A stretch of DNA of 64,000 nucleotides from Excoecaria cochinchinensis. Its lineage: Eukaryota > Streptophyta > Magnoliopsida > Malpighiales > Euphorbiaceae. Of the stretch, positions 31,740 to 43,082 are shown one piece after another. The stretch lies in contig CANTUQ010000076.1 in assembly GCA_947683425.1 (NCBI GenBank), positions 3,348,001 to 3,412,000 on the forward strand, written 5' to 3'. How positions within the stretch are numbered: position 1 is the first letter of the stretch; the number at the start of each line of letters is the position of its first letter. The position numbers were made by a program, and so were the translations under genes. The notes under the pieces are model-generated. The model was not told the DNA's origin and made no database searches. It worked only from the letters and a program-made list of their open reading frames with translations.

Positions 31740-33325
31740 GATGGGGGTCAAAAAGTTAAAAAGCACACATGTTACTAGCCAGATGGGGGTTAGTAGATCA
31801 GATAATGCATTAGCCGGATGGGGGTTAGCAGATTAGACATTATACTAGCCAAATGGGGGTTAGCAGATCAGATAATGTACTAACCGGATGGGGGTTAGCA
31901 GATCAGACATTATACTAGCCGAATGGGGGTTAGCAGATCAGATATTATACTTATCGGATGGGGGATAGCAGATAAGATGTTGTACTGACCGGATGGTGGT
32001 TAGCAGATCAGATATTATACTGACCGGATGGGGGTTAACAGATCAAATACTGTACCGAACGAATGGTGGTTAGCAGATATTACACTGACCGAATAATGCT
32101 TAACAAATAGGATGTTACACGGATCAGTTGGAGGTTACTAAGGTCATGCTGTGCAAGCCCAGAAGCGGCTACCAAGACAGAACGTTCAATCACATATGAT
32201 AAAACAGATCGCAACTGGGATTGCAGGTAAAGAACACTGCTTCTCACAACGGGATTGTAGTTAGAGAACACTACATCTCACAGATACTGCGCGAGCTGAG
32301 ATGAGGCCAAGAGAACACATGTGGTAGAGCATATTGCAACCAGGATTGCAGTTAGAGAGCACTGCTTCTCACAACAGGATTGTAGTTAGAGAACACTACA
32401 TCTCACAGATACTACGCGAGCTAAGACGAGGCCAGCAGAACACATGCGGTATAACAGATCGCAACCGGGATTGCAATTAGAGAACGCTGCTTCTCACAAC
32501 GAGATTGTAGTCAGAGAGTACTGCATCTCACAGTCCATGGTGTAGTTAGAGAATACTACACGCCTTGCAGATCGGATGGGGGTTAGCAAGGAAATTCCAA
32601 TAAATCGAGATTGTAGTCAGAGAGTACTGCATCTTACAGTCCATGGTGTCGTCAGAGAGTACTACACGCCTTACAGATCGGATGGGGGTTAGCAAGGAAA
32701 TTCCAATAAATTGAGATTATAGTCAGAGAGTACTGCATCTCATAGTCCATGGTGTAGTCAGAGAGTACTACATGCCTTGCAGATTAGATAGGGGTTAGCA
32801 GGGAAATTCCAACAAATCGAGAATGTAGTAAGAGAGTACTACATCTCACAAACTCCATGCAAGCCAGGACAAGGCTAGCGGAACACCCGTGGTAGAACAG
32901 AGCACAAGTCGAGGTTGTAGTCAAAGAGTACTGCATCTCACAGCCACCGTGCAGACCGAAATGAGGTTAGGGGGGCACCAGCGATAGAACAGATCGCAAA
33001 CAGAGGTTGTAGTCAGAGAGTACTGCACCTCACAGACTCCGTACAGGCTGAGACGAGGCTAGTGCATCACCAACAAGACAGATCAGCTATCGTACAGACC
33101 GAGATAAGGTTAACAGAGCACCCACGATAGAACAAATCGCAAATAGGATTGTGGTTAGAGAACACCGCATCTTGCAAATGCCGTGCAAGCCGACCGGAGA
33201 CGAGTCGCAACATTCCACACGGCAAAAGGTAAGGGCTACCTTAGGTACGCATCTCGCTCCTTTCTTCTCTAAATTTTGGCTCACCTAGGTGTCTAGGCAC
33301 TAGCTTCTCCAAAATTGGGGGCAAC
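31740..33325 (+). repeat. 3'UTR repeat cluster and PPT-like tract of element F
   Basis: 31785-32110: ~35-bp units with GATGGGGGTTAGCAGATCAG. 32110-32550: units of AACACTGCTTCTCACAAC and GATTGTAGTTAGAGAACAC. 32574-32800: a 106-bp unit starting at GGATGGGGGTTAGCAAGG (32574, 32680, ~32786). 32820-33210: units resembling 15356-16082. It closes with CCAAAATTGGGGGCAAC before the LTR at 33326. Confidence 0.85.
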
Positions 33326-34470
33326 TGTAGACACCGGGTCCCGAGTCAAAAGAAAAAAGAATAGCAGTTTTGGCTCTCCATGCTCCTTGATAATTTCTCC
33401 GAAAAGAATATAAAAAATTAAAAATAAAAAAAATATATATATGTTTATAAAATTAAAAATTAATTAGTTAATATTTTAGGTTAATTAATGTTGAAAAAAG
33501 AAAACAAATATAGGGTTTAATTAGATAAAATAGATGTCGTAATTTAAGTAGATTAATTAAATTAAGAAGGTATAAAAATATGGAGTATTTAATTAGTAGT
33601 GTTTAATTAATTAATATATGTGTTTAGTTTAAGTAAATTAAAGCATGTAAATTAATTAAAGTAAAAAATAAAAAAAAAAGAAGAAAAACTAAAAAAAATG
33701 GAGGAAATTATCTTAACCCTAATTTTGGGTATAAAAGGAATATGATGGACCAAAGACAGGGGCTGGGGGCCTCGACAAATGGGAAACGAAAGAAAAGAAA
33801 AACAGAAGAAAAAAGAAAGAGAGAACAAGAACAGGTGAGGCCGAAGCCAAAGAAAAGAAAAATAAAAAGAGAAAGAAGAGGGACAGTGGACAAGTGAAAA
33901 CAAAATCAAACCAAAGAAAAAAAGAAATAGAAAAAGAAAAAAATAAGAGAGAGCAAGGAAAGCAAGAATAGAGCACAAATTCAAAGACCAAAGAAAGCAA
34001 AAATCAAAGAAGAAATAAATAAAAGGAGGAAGAGAGGCAGACCCACGATGCTAGAAAACGCAGAGGAAAGGGGGAGGGAGGCGTTGCCTCCGCCGGCCAC
34101 CCACGGTGCCGAAACAGTACACGCGCGGCGGCACTAACCCCCTGGCAGCCGGACGAACCGGCCGGCATCCATCGGCGTTCACCACTCGCTGCCGTTAGGG
34201 AGATCGGAGGGAAGGAGGCGTGACGCTTCAACGTGATTTTCGACTAGATCCGGCGACGTTCTGGCGCGTAACCACTGCCGTTAGACTCCCGGCGACGCGA
34301 TCTACATGGCGGCGGTGGAGGTGCTGTCAACGGCCGCTCCGGCGAGCCTCCGGTGAGCCCCTCTTTTCCCCCTTTTATATTATTATTATTATTATTTAAT
34401 ATTCTATTTTTTTTGTTATTATTATTATTATTATTATTATAATGTTGTTATTATTATTATTATTATTTCT
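33326..34470 (+). mobile_element. 3' LTR of element F, truncated at the TTA microsatellite
   Basis: Matches the first ~1.1 kb of the 23766 LTR, including TATAAAAGG (33730), the purine-rich leader, the GC patch and the donor-like CCTCCG|GTGAGC (34353). In the TTA tract it jumps to CTAATTTGGGCAGATCTTTG, which is gag coding sequence. About 1.5 kb of LTR and the right target site are missing. Confidence 0.85.
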
Positions 34471-34722
34471 AATTTGGGCAGATCTTTGTCCTGGGTCCTC
34501 AAGAGGCTGATGAAGGAGGGGATATTACAGCCCTTGCCGGCTAGGCCCGCTAGAAGCCAGGGGCAGCCCGATCACAAAGGGGGTCAGTATTGCGCCTTCC
34601 ACCAGCACATCGGGCATACCACAGATGATTACAAGACCTTAAGACATGCCATTCAAGATCTGATTGATTCCAAGAAGATCTCCGACCTAAAAAAGTCAGA
34701 GGAAAAGAATAAGACGAACTAA
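34471..34722 (+). pseudogene. gag: gag C-terminal fragment of element E-K
   Basis: An open stretch with the family motif LGRSLSWVLKRLMKEG, the LPARPARSQGQP block and the zinc-knuckle region YCAFHQHIGHTTDD. The final Cys of the knuckle is Tyr. It ends KKTN-stop at 34722, where A and J continue into the VPPP linker. It matches the region of J's gag at about 53950-53800 (minus strand). It is read as the continuation of the gag begun at 23637, with the capsid core deleted at the F junction. Confidence 0.78.
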
Positions 34723-34962
34723 GTGCCTAAGTGGAAAGGCAGGACGTTTCTTAGCGATGATGATGGACCATCAATTGCAACAGCTGTGTTGGCAAGAACG
34801 GAAGTTGATTAGTTATTTAGAATGTTCTTTTTATTTTTGAACTGTTTAATAATGACATTTTAGCTTCATTAATAAGATGAACGTTTTTGTTTACTTGTGT
34901 TATGTCTCTTATGATTTCACTATGCATAATCATGAGCATGACTCATTCATATTTGACATTAA
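34723..34962 (+). other. Degenerate linker between gag and pol of E-K
   Basis: No protease or G-patch is recognisable. The stretch CATTCATATTTGACATTAATTG corresponds to the pre-RT linker of A near 4170, so protease was lost by deletion. Confidence 0.5.
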
Positions 34963-35345
34963 TTGATGCTACTCCATTTAATCTCGAAAACTTTGGAAAG
35001 TCCAAAGAAAATTTTGATAGCATCTATTATAACTCCTGAAGAAAGGTCAAAATTTGAGAGAATTAAAACAAAAGGTGGAAAGGTCTTTGCATGGACATAT
35101 GAAGACATGCTAAGAGTTGATCGTGGAATCACTAAGCACATCGTTCAAACACACCACAATCATGAACCGGCCATGCATAAGCTGAGAAGATTGAAGCTGG
35201 AAGGGGCAGAAAAGGTCAAAAAGAGGAATCCACAAGCAGAAATGAAGTCAAAATTTCTAGTCGAAGTTCAATGCCAGTCTTGGTTGGTCAATGTCGTACC
35301 AAATCGAGAAGATGAGGAGTGCATGTATGTGTAAACTATTAGGAT
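34963..35345 (+). pseudogene. pol: RT N-terminal fragment of element E-K
   Basis: 123 open codons matching A's pre-RT/RT start: IITPEERSKFERI, KVFAWTYEDM (A has the same plus PGID), HKLRRL, then VEVQCQSWLVNVVP (A: VEVQYPTWLANVVP). It ends around the V-C-V-x-Y-x-D-L-N-K motif, where the frame is broken by stops (after 35331). The catalytic RT core (FMDG, YVDD) does not follow. An A-rich low-complexity stretch does. Confidence 0.8.
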
Positions 35346-35463
35346 TTGAACAAGCTTATCCTCAAAAGAAAAAAAAAGAAAAAAAAGAACAGAAAAAAAA
35401 AGAAAAAAAGAGAAAAATAAAATACAAAAAAAAAGAAGAGAAAAATAAAAGAATCAATATGTA
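35346..35463 (+). repeat. A-rich low-complexity linker
   Basis: Mostly A with scattered G (GAAAAAAAAAGAAAA type). It separates two RT fragments that lie in opposite orientations. No other content. Confidence 0.9.
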
Positions 35464-35577
35464 GATCGGAAAATCATCATGGGGGGGCAAAGCTTTGTTC
35501 AAATCCCTTTGATCTACACATACCCATACTTTGCCCATTTTTCTTGACTTCCGAAAAGGACCACAAGAATTATATTG
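35464..35577 (-). pseudogene. Inverted RT fragment
   Basis: On the minus strand about 38 codons match the start of RT: KMGKVWVCVDQRDLNKA followed by DDFP (A: KKVRVCVDYRDLNKACPKDDFP). This is the same motif at which the plus-strand fragment at 34963-35345 stops, so two copies of one RT segment sit in inverted orientation around the A-rich linker. It is too short for function. Confidence 0.7.
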
Positions 35578-35605
35578 ACTTACAATGGACACGGGTTGCT
35601 CGAGC

Positions 35606-35935
35606 ATAGGAATAGACATCATAGGGAGGTGCACCCTATGGCCTCCAACGGACAAGGTCATCAAAGGAAATCCAATATATCGATATGGCCTCCCACACCA
35701 TGCACGGTTCAAGGACAGAAGGATGATTTATGGCTAAGGCCAGGAAGTTGCTACAGGGGCATGACATTAAAGACCACAAGTCTTCCCTGTATTGCCTTCA
35801 AACCAATGGGGTAGGAAAGGATGCTAACAAGAAGATCTTGGTCAAGATGGCTCGAAACTACAAGGATTGGGCAGAGAAATGGCCTTTTACACTTTGAGGC
35901 TAGAGAACCACCATCAAAATCTCTACAAGAGTCAC
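35606..35935 (+). pseudogene. Integrase core fragment of element E-K, cut by insertion G-H
   Basis: Frames with stops give IGIDIIG (first catalytic Asp context) near 35607, YRYGLPH near 35672 (A: CRYGLSHH), QTNG-like sequence near 35800, then ANKKILVKMARNYKDWAEKWPFTL and RTTIKISTRVT up to 35935. The last part is the core/C-terminal boundary of Tat integrases. The gene is interrupted by G-H's LTR and resumes at 47861. Most of the core between the two Asp motifs has decayed. Confidence 0.75.
35931..35935 (+). other. Left target site duplication of G-H (GTCAC)
   Basis: GTCAC directly before the LTR. The identical GTCAC follows the other LTR at 47856-47860. Confidence 0.92.
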
Positions 35936-37065
35936 GGTGACGCGCGCCAAACCCCATAGGACGCCCCGAAGGCCCGCTCTTGGGGCTTTCGAGAGAGGTT
36001 CATGAAAACTTGTAAGGTATTTACAAGTGTGTCTATTTTGGGCAACAAGGAGGTTTCATGGAGTCGCCACCCAATAAAATATTGGAAAAGTTCGTCTCGC
36101 CTCAGTGAGCCTAAGATGGCGCATCTTATCCATTTTGGGTAAACCAAAGGGGTCTTGGAGGCATTCACCCCAATAGAACATTGGAATGACCTTCTAACCC
36201 TATGGAGCATAGGATTGTAAATTGAGTCTTTTAGTGGGACACAAGAGGTGTCTTAGAGATTACATCACAATGAAACACCAGAATGGTCCTCTCGCCTCGT
36301 TGAGCCCAAAGACCAGAGATGGTTCGGGACTTATCATTTATTCATTATAATTAAGTTTTGAATTTAAGTTTTCATCCCTTTTTCTCATACATCTCGATGC
36401 AATAATTAGAGTGCAAGTTTGATCATTCAAGGAAAGCGATAAAGAAAAGGGTAAATAAAATAAAGTACATAAAAATAAAATACAACAAAACTAGGGGCGG
36501 AATACAACCCCCATTGTAAATAAAATACAACATCATGCATAAATCGGGATATTCATTAATGACGAGAACATTGGTCCTCGCATGCATATTATTATGAAAC
36601 AATTTTTATGTGATGATTTTGGATGGAGAAAATTGAGACATTGGTCCTATTTTTATTTAGGAAAAATACGAATTTATTTTATAGAAATACTTTTGTGTGA
36701 TTTTTTAATTAAGCATGCATAAAACTATTTCATTTAACAATTATATAACAAAGAAATCAAAAATAAACAAAGGAAAATTAACATGTAGAATAAAATGATC
36801 AAACCCCGAATCTCCTCCTTCGCTCGCATGGATGCTTAAATAAGAAAAAATACGGATATAAAGCCAAAAAAAACAAAGACAAATAAAATTTATGTCAGTG
36901 ATTGAACTAAAGAAATAATTAAACGCATAAAACAATAAATCATAGATTAGAATAAACAAAACATGCATTATATATGACAAAATAATTAAATGACATGTTA
37001 AAATAAATTAATTAACATATTAATAAAACAAAATAAATGATAATAGTAATAAAATAATAATAATC

Positions 37066-37098
<33 letters not shown>

Positions 37099-38339
37099 TT
37101 TGAAATGAAGAATAACAAATTAATTAAAATGGAGTAAAAAAAAATATTAAGATGTTAGATCTATATACAAAAACACATAAAATAAATGAAGACTAAATAA
37201 GTGTAAAGATCTACATGGTTAATAATTAGATATAAACAAATAAATAAAAAAGCAATAAAATTAAAGGATTGGGCCTATAATGTTTACCCTCAGATTTCGG
37301 ATTTTATTGACGATGAATATTGATTGACTTTCCTTGCTTTGATTCGCAAAATAGAAATAAAAAAGAAAATGATAAAAATTGGAATTTTAATCCAAGAGAA
37401 AAAATTGATTAAAAAAATGGGAGAAAAGAAATTCTTAAGAACAAAGAATTGATCTCTTTGTCTCAAGAATTATTATTGATGAAAAATTGTTAAAAAGAGA
37501 AAATAAAATCAAGTTTCAAGAACGAAAATAGAAAAAAATATTTCTTTTATCACAAAAAAATTGTTGGTGAAAAATTCCAATCTCAAAAATAAAGAATGAT
37601 TTTCTTTGTCTCAAAAAAAATTCTAGATTAAAAAATGAATTTTTCAATCTTAGAATTTTATTTGAAAAAAATAAGCGTCAAAAAAAAGTGTGGAGAGAAT
37701 TCTTGGAGAAGAAGAGCTAAAGAAAAGATGAAAATTTGATCTCCTCCCCCAAAATCCTCCAATTTTCCCACTTAAAATGAGAAAAAAGGAAAAAGATTGA
37801 TTTATAGAAGAAAAATCAGATTTTTAATTAATTCCCTTGATTTTGGGTGTAAAAATGGAAAAAGAAATTCAAAATCCCGAAATGTGGGTGAAAAGAGGTC
37901 AAAAATAGGAGAAAAATAAAAAATCGGAGAAAAAGGGGCAATTTCGGTGGATTTGGGGCGATCTGGGCGACCGATGCCCGTCGGTGCGCCCGACGGGCGT
38001 TGGCTACGTGCGGCAGGTGCGAGCGACGCACAAGGCATCCCTCAAGCGTGCCGGCGCAGCTCGCTGTGCACTGGTGCCCGCGCGGGCCTGGGCGCTGCCG
38101 CGCCCGACACTCGCCGAAATATTTTTTTTAAAATTTTAAATATGACTAAAAAACACCAAAATTTTCAAATATCATTTTTAAAACTAATTTTTAAAATATT
38201 TTTAATATTTTTTTTATTTTTTATTCTAAATTGCAAATTTTGCAAAAGAAACCATCAATTTCAACGTTTTTCGCTTATGAAGGCAATTATAATCATTGGG
38301 TAACTTCGATCTAGGCTGACTCAGGACCCGATGTCTACA
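35936..38339 (-). mobile_element. 3' LTR of G-H
   Basis: 2404 bp. On the plus strand it runs GGTGACGCGCGCC...CCCGATGTCTACA, with the outer TG mutated to GG compared with the partner. It contains a partial PBS copy next to CCAATA/TATTGG (36068-36095), the box CTAGGGGCGGAATACAA (36492), a donor-like ACCCTC (GT on minus at 37286-37287), GAGACAAA palindromes (~37430-37620) and a GC patch with CGACGGGCG (37960-38110). The short ORFs are incidental. Confidence 0.9.
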
Positions 38340-38772
38340 GTTGCCCCCAGTTTAGGGGAATCTAGTACACTAGTGTCTAGGTGAGCCTAAACTCAAAGAA
38401 GAAAAGGAAAGAGACACGTACCTGACTCAACTATCTTTCCAATGCGGGGAGCCTGTGGTGGTAGTTGTTGCCATGTTGTAGGCGTGTCATTATTTGTTGA
38501 AGCAGTAGTGCCGTCATCGTGCTAACCCTCCGTGGAGCGGTAGTGTCGTCCTCGTGCTAACCCTTCTGCGATGCTGCCCCTTGAGAGGTCTTTGGGTTCG
38601 CCTCTTCAAAGGCTTTTAAGATTGGCCTCCTCAAAGGTCTTCGGAATTTGCCTCCTCAAAGGTATTCCGAATTTGCCTCCTCAAAGGTCTTCGGAATTTG
38701 CCTTCTCAAAGGTCTTCGTGATTTGCCTCCTCAAAGGTCTTCAAAATTTACCTCGTCAAAGGTCGTCTAAAT
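38340..38772 (-). repeat. 3'UTR of G-H with 25-bp minisatellite (first part)
   Basis: Starts with the PPT-like CCCCCAGTTTAGGGG next to the LTR. From 38601 there are seven 25-bp units of CCTCCTCAAAGGTCTTCGGA type, and the array continues at 41159 after solo LTR O. The ORF across it is just the repeat in translation. Confidence 0.88.
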
Positions 38773-41158
38773 TGTAACACCCCCACCGCCACCCCCGTTG
38801 GAAGGGCACCGGCGGGCGCGCCACAGCACGACACTCACTCACGACACGACAAAGCATACAGCGGAAACATACATGCGCTAAGCGGAAGCATTCAATAACC
38901 ATATAATAGAAATATACTTCAACATAATTAAGATATAGAGTTATAAATACAATATTCCAAAAAGATTACAATTTTAAAATCCTTTACCAAAAATAATCCA
39001 TAAACAAAAGGAATTACATCAGGAAACAAAAAGAAATAATAAACTTGACTCCTATGTGGCCTGCCTGCAGATGCGCGACACGAGCAACTCCCAAAAATCC
39101 TTCACGCTACCTGCACGGGATAAAAGCCCGTGCTAAGCGATAACGCTTAGTGGGGAGAAACAAACACAACAGAGCACTATACACGAAAACATGCACTAAT
39201 ATTCATAAAACAATATGAATTAGAGTACAAAAATATAACTATATAATCAGGATAAATAGTACACAACACTAAATCAATACACTAATCAGAGTCACACAAT
39301 AATCAGAACACTTTGCTAAACCAATACCAAACAGTTCACACAATAGCCTGAAATCAATGGTTGAGGATACGGGAACACGGCACGGGAGACCGAAGCCTCA
39401 AAAACACTTTAATACCCGAAGGTAGCACGGGAGACCGGAGTGTCAAAACATTTTATCACTACACGAAAATGACCATCTCGGAGGTCGACCGCTTCGCCCC
39501 AACGGGGCGGACAGAACAGCTGTAAACTAACCCTTCTTAAGCATGCTTAATTATCCTATACCTTGACACTTCAGGCTCGACAACACACTCTCACATGACA
39601 TTAGACAAACAAGACAATGTTCAAATGTAACCCTTTCATAAAAGCTGATCAACTGACAGATGCCAAAAGATGAATACAAAACCCAGAATACATAGTATCA
39701 AGTGCTAAAAATCATAAATAAACATTCATAAAACACGCATAACAGAAAGGATTTTATTGCAAAACAGGGTAGGTCACGGTGGTAATCAGATTGGTTGCCA
39801 CCGTGACATACCAGAGATCCTTGGCAGAAAGCAAGTCTGGGGTACCTCACGGTGGTAACCAAAAGGGTTGTCACCGTGACATACCAAGCAGTCAGACAGA
39901 ATCAATAGTTTGGATACCTCACGGTGGTAACCAGATTGGTTGCCACCGTGACATACCAAAGCAGCCCGACAGAATCAAAAAGTTGGATACCTCACGGTGG
40001 TAACCAGATTGGTTGCCACCGTGACATACCAAACTTCACGGCAGAATGCATCTGGTTCGTGGCTCACGGTGGTAACAAGATTGGTTGCCACCGTGACCCA
40101 TGCCCAGATGGGATTCCTCAGGGCAATTTCCAGGTCTTTCAAGCCAAAATCTCACAACCTTCACTTCAATCAAGCAATTTCACACTCCAATAACAATAGG
40201 AACTCCATCCAAACATCAAAGAATCATATCATCAATAAATCTTACTCATGAATTCTAAGAGCAACATCAATACATAAAAGCATAAAAATGAGTTCTAAAC
40301 ACCACAAGCTAAACTCAACCAAATACCAACCCATGGCATAAAAACCATATAAACATAACACAATCAATAATTTCCAGAATATCTCATAAACACATAATTT
40401 TACACACATTCACAATTAGGCAAAATCCCAAACAAACACTCAAGAATACACTCTCAAACCTGGAAAACGAAGCTTCGAACCGAGTTCCTCACGAATCCAC
40501 TATATCCTTGCCCTTGCTCTTCCTTCTCTCTTCCGATTCTTGCACAAAAACCCAGCCACAAACACTTAAATCGAAACCAAACACAAACCAACAACCAATC
40601 CAAAGAACACTAATTAAATAAGGAACCTTAATCCGAACTCAAACACTTACCTTCAACACTTCCAGCTCAAACCTTCCAAGATCCCACTCAAGACTCAAGA
40701 AATCACAAGAGAAGAGAGATGAGAGAAGAAGAATGAAAGCAAGAGAGAGGGGAGGACGGAAAAATGAAAAAGAAAGGGGAATTTGAGGTAGCTTCCACGG
40801 GAAGCCTCACCCAAAAGCAGCCCCTCTCATCCTCTCTCCTACTCTCATTAATTTCTCACCAACCTCTTGCCACATGTCATAATCTTAGAGAATCAAGCCA
40901 ATCCATCTAAACTCATCCACTCTTGGCACCATGCCCACAAACCACACAAAAACAGCCCTTAAACCACCAACACCCTACAACCATACACTACAAACACACA
41001 CTAATACTTTCCTTCACTTCTCTTAACACTTAATTAATTAGTTCCTTTAACACAAAATTCTTAAATGTCCAAAATTTTTCTTACCCAAATTACGAAAATA
41101 CCCTCACTTATCCGACTTAAAGCACAGATTCCGACCAGGCCCTATTTGGGTTGTTACA
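38773..41158 (-). mobile_element. Solo chromovirus-like LTR O
   Basis: 2386 bp, TGTAACACCCCC...GGGTTGTTACA on the plus strand (both ends TG..CA), with an identical TAAAT on each side (38768-38772 and 41159-41163). No internal region, so it is a solo LTR left by recombination. On its own strand it has a donor-like GAAG|GTAAGTGT (40649-40650), a five-unit hairpin minisatellite and the perfect stem-loop CTAAGCGATAACGCTTAG (39133-39150). No coding sequence. Confidence 0.93.
39774..40096. repeat. Five-unit hairpin minisatellite, 72-73 bp period
   Basis: Near-identical 33-bp hairpins at 39774, 39847, 39919, 39992 and 40064. Arms TCACGGTGGTAACCA and TGGTTGCCACCGTGA pair over 15 bp with one T:G position. 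The spacers between hairpins vary more than the arms. ORFs at 39779-40251 are the repeat in translation. Confidence 0.93.
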
Positions 41159-42550
41159 TAAATTTACCTCCTTAAAGGTCTTTGGAATTTACGTCCTCAA
41201 AGGTCTTCGAAATTTACCTCCTCAAAGGTCTTCTGTTGATGCTTGAATTGATGTTGTTTTGGCTGGTTGCCTCCTGAGAGGTCTTTGGTTGGTTGTTTGG
41301 ATTGATATCGTCACTCGGCTTTTGTCAGTGTTCGCATCAAATATCTCTTTCTACAAAATAGGAAAACTAAAATATGCAGGAAAAATAGTGAGCATGCAAG
41401 TGAAATGCATGAGTCATCCAAGAATGCAGGATAAGGATTCATCTATGTGGACTTGGAGATGATAGCCGGGCTAGCTGCACTTTGCGATAGGATTGATGCC
41501 TTTTAAGCTGCTTTTAAATTTCATGCCCTTTGGGATTGCGAGATTCTCATCTGATAACTGTAGTCATTATTTAAAGGTAGTGCGTCCCTTGTGGATTTTC
41601 ACACTAGCTTTTCTTAGCGGGAGATGCGTCTTTTGCGGATTTACACATAACCCTATGCCTTATTTTTGCCTGGAATGGACCCAACCCAATCCAACGGCTT
41701 TTTTTTTAAGGACAGACTGCCTGTTTCCAGGTTTTCACCCTATCTTTTTGCCTAATTTTTGCTTAGAGCACCAGTTACGGTTTTCACTTTTTTTTTTTTG
41801 AAGGATAGACTGCCTGTTTTTAGGTTTTCACCCTATCCTTTTGCCTAATTTTTGCTTAGAGCGCCAGTTACGGTTTTCACTCTAACGGCTTCTTTTTTTT
41901 TTTGACTGATGAGGCTGAGGATATTGCCTGAGAATCTTTTAGGAGTCTTCACACTTGATAGCAGGATGAGTTGGCTGAAGCGCTTCAGTGGCGAGAGTAG
42001 CAGAGGGTAGACAGATACATGACTTTGATCACACTAAAAGAACCGCTCTGATCACATCATTGCATAGATGCATGTGTTTCAATTTGATTTCATTAAATAT
42101 GATCATTGTTTTGGCATTAATCTCAAAATATACAAGACCTCATTTAATCTCGGGATAAATCTTGAAAACATCAAACTGCTGTTATCAATCAGCCCTCTTG
42201 GGTTTTCATGATTGAAGATTTTCATTCGATTTTTTTTTGAGCCTTTGCCATGAACTTTCTTTAGTTCGTTTGCGTTGGTTGAATTTGCTTCAGTCTTTAT
42301 TTTCTGACGATGATTCTTTTTAGCACCAAAGTCTTGTTCTCAACCCTTATGCAAATTGGCTAAGATGGTGAGTTTTCTTGCTTGATTCTTGGCTTTGAAA
42401 GTCTTCCTTTTGTTGGCTTTGGGTGGCTTCATTTCTAAAGTAACCTTTGATGGTTGAGATGGAGTTGTATTTTGGCTTCAAATGGCATAGGACAACATTA
42501 TGGTTTAGGATAGGACTATGGTTTTTTTTTTTTTTTGGGAACGAGCTGTC
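41159..42550 (-). other. Non-coding internal region of G-H with conserved GTGAAAAYC block (copy 2)
   Basis: 41159-41290 completes the 25-bp minisatellite. 41480-41900 is the reverse complement of the block at 29541-30100 and contains a local duplication (41730-41790 and 41810-41880 share GGTTTTCACCCTATC and GCACCAGTTACGG-like sequence). 42190-42220 matches the CCGAGAGGGCTGATTGA segment of F and E-K. No conserved protein. Confidence 0.72.
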
Positions 42551-43082
42551 CTCCTAAGTCACAAGGGTCACTGCTGGTCTTATATGATTAAAGATTGGTC
42601 TTGATTGGCTCTGGGGTACATATCTCAAATGATCATGAGGAAAGGAATTCCAAGGCTTTGCCCTAATGGGCTGATCGGAATTTTGTTTTGCTTGGTTATG
42701 CTGTGTGCATCTGGGATATTGGGGATGAGGATTGGCTTTTGAAATTCTGTTGATCATCATGTCGGCACATTGAAGCAGCATTGCCCCCACAATATCCTCA
42801 TCAATTGTCGGCATTTCCTTCCAGGTTCAAGCAAAGGCTCTCTCTTTTTTTTTTTTATCTCTCAAGAATTTCCTCTCTTTAGGAGTTATATTAGATGCTA
42901 TTAAGATTTTTCTTTCGAATTTCCAAAGTTTTGAGATTAAATGCAGCCATATTATTTGAATTAATGTCAAAGTAAATGTATTGTGATCATGTTAAATGAA
43001 ATCATTAGAAATATCATACAAATAAGCAAAAATTGTTCATTTTATTGTAAACTATAAACCATGACATAAAAGGTTCTTGAAA
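42551..43082 (-). pseudogene. Pol-linker trace and unrecognised sequence in G-H
   Basis: Minus-strand 42965-42850 decodes, with frame changes, to ILIASNITPKER, the pre-RT linker seen at 4245 and 35020. So the element once had pol, now reduced to this trace. An 86-codon minus ORF (42814-42554, MPTIDEDIVGAML...) follows. I do not recognise it, and it has no matching ORF in the other elements. Confidence 0.5.

Larger units (their letters stand above)
23766..34470 (+). mobile_element. Non-autonomous Ogre-like element F
   Basis: 5' LTR 23766-26429, PBS 26431, leader, gag remnant 27501-28172, long non-coding region and 3'UTR repeats, PPT-like tract, then the first ~1.14 kb of the 3' LTR. No RT, RNase H or integrase was found in 28173-33325. 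The target flank on the left is GCATTG. The right flank is lost because the 3' LTR breaks in its TTA microsatellite and runs into gag of E-K. Confidence 0.8.

Noticed and set aside
37802..38303. ORFs over GC-rich LTR patches (also 47327-47629, 50850-51128)
   Set aside because: LTR sequence on the wrong strand or across promoter-like patches. No similarity between copies at protein level.
38571..38777. 68-codon Leu/Pro repeat ORF
   Set aside because: It is the 25-bp minisatellite read in frame.
39774..40096. CRISPR-like palindromic repeats with ~40-bp spacers
   Set aside because: Spacers are related to each other, there are no cas genes, and the array sits inside a solo LTR with TSD.
42554..42814. 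86-codon minus-strand ORF as a possible accessory gene of G-H
   Set aside because: No homologous ORF in F or E-K at the corresponding place and no recognisable motif. Kept only as unrecognised sequence.
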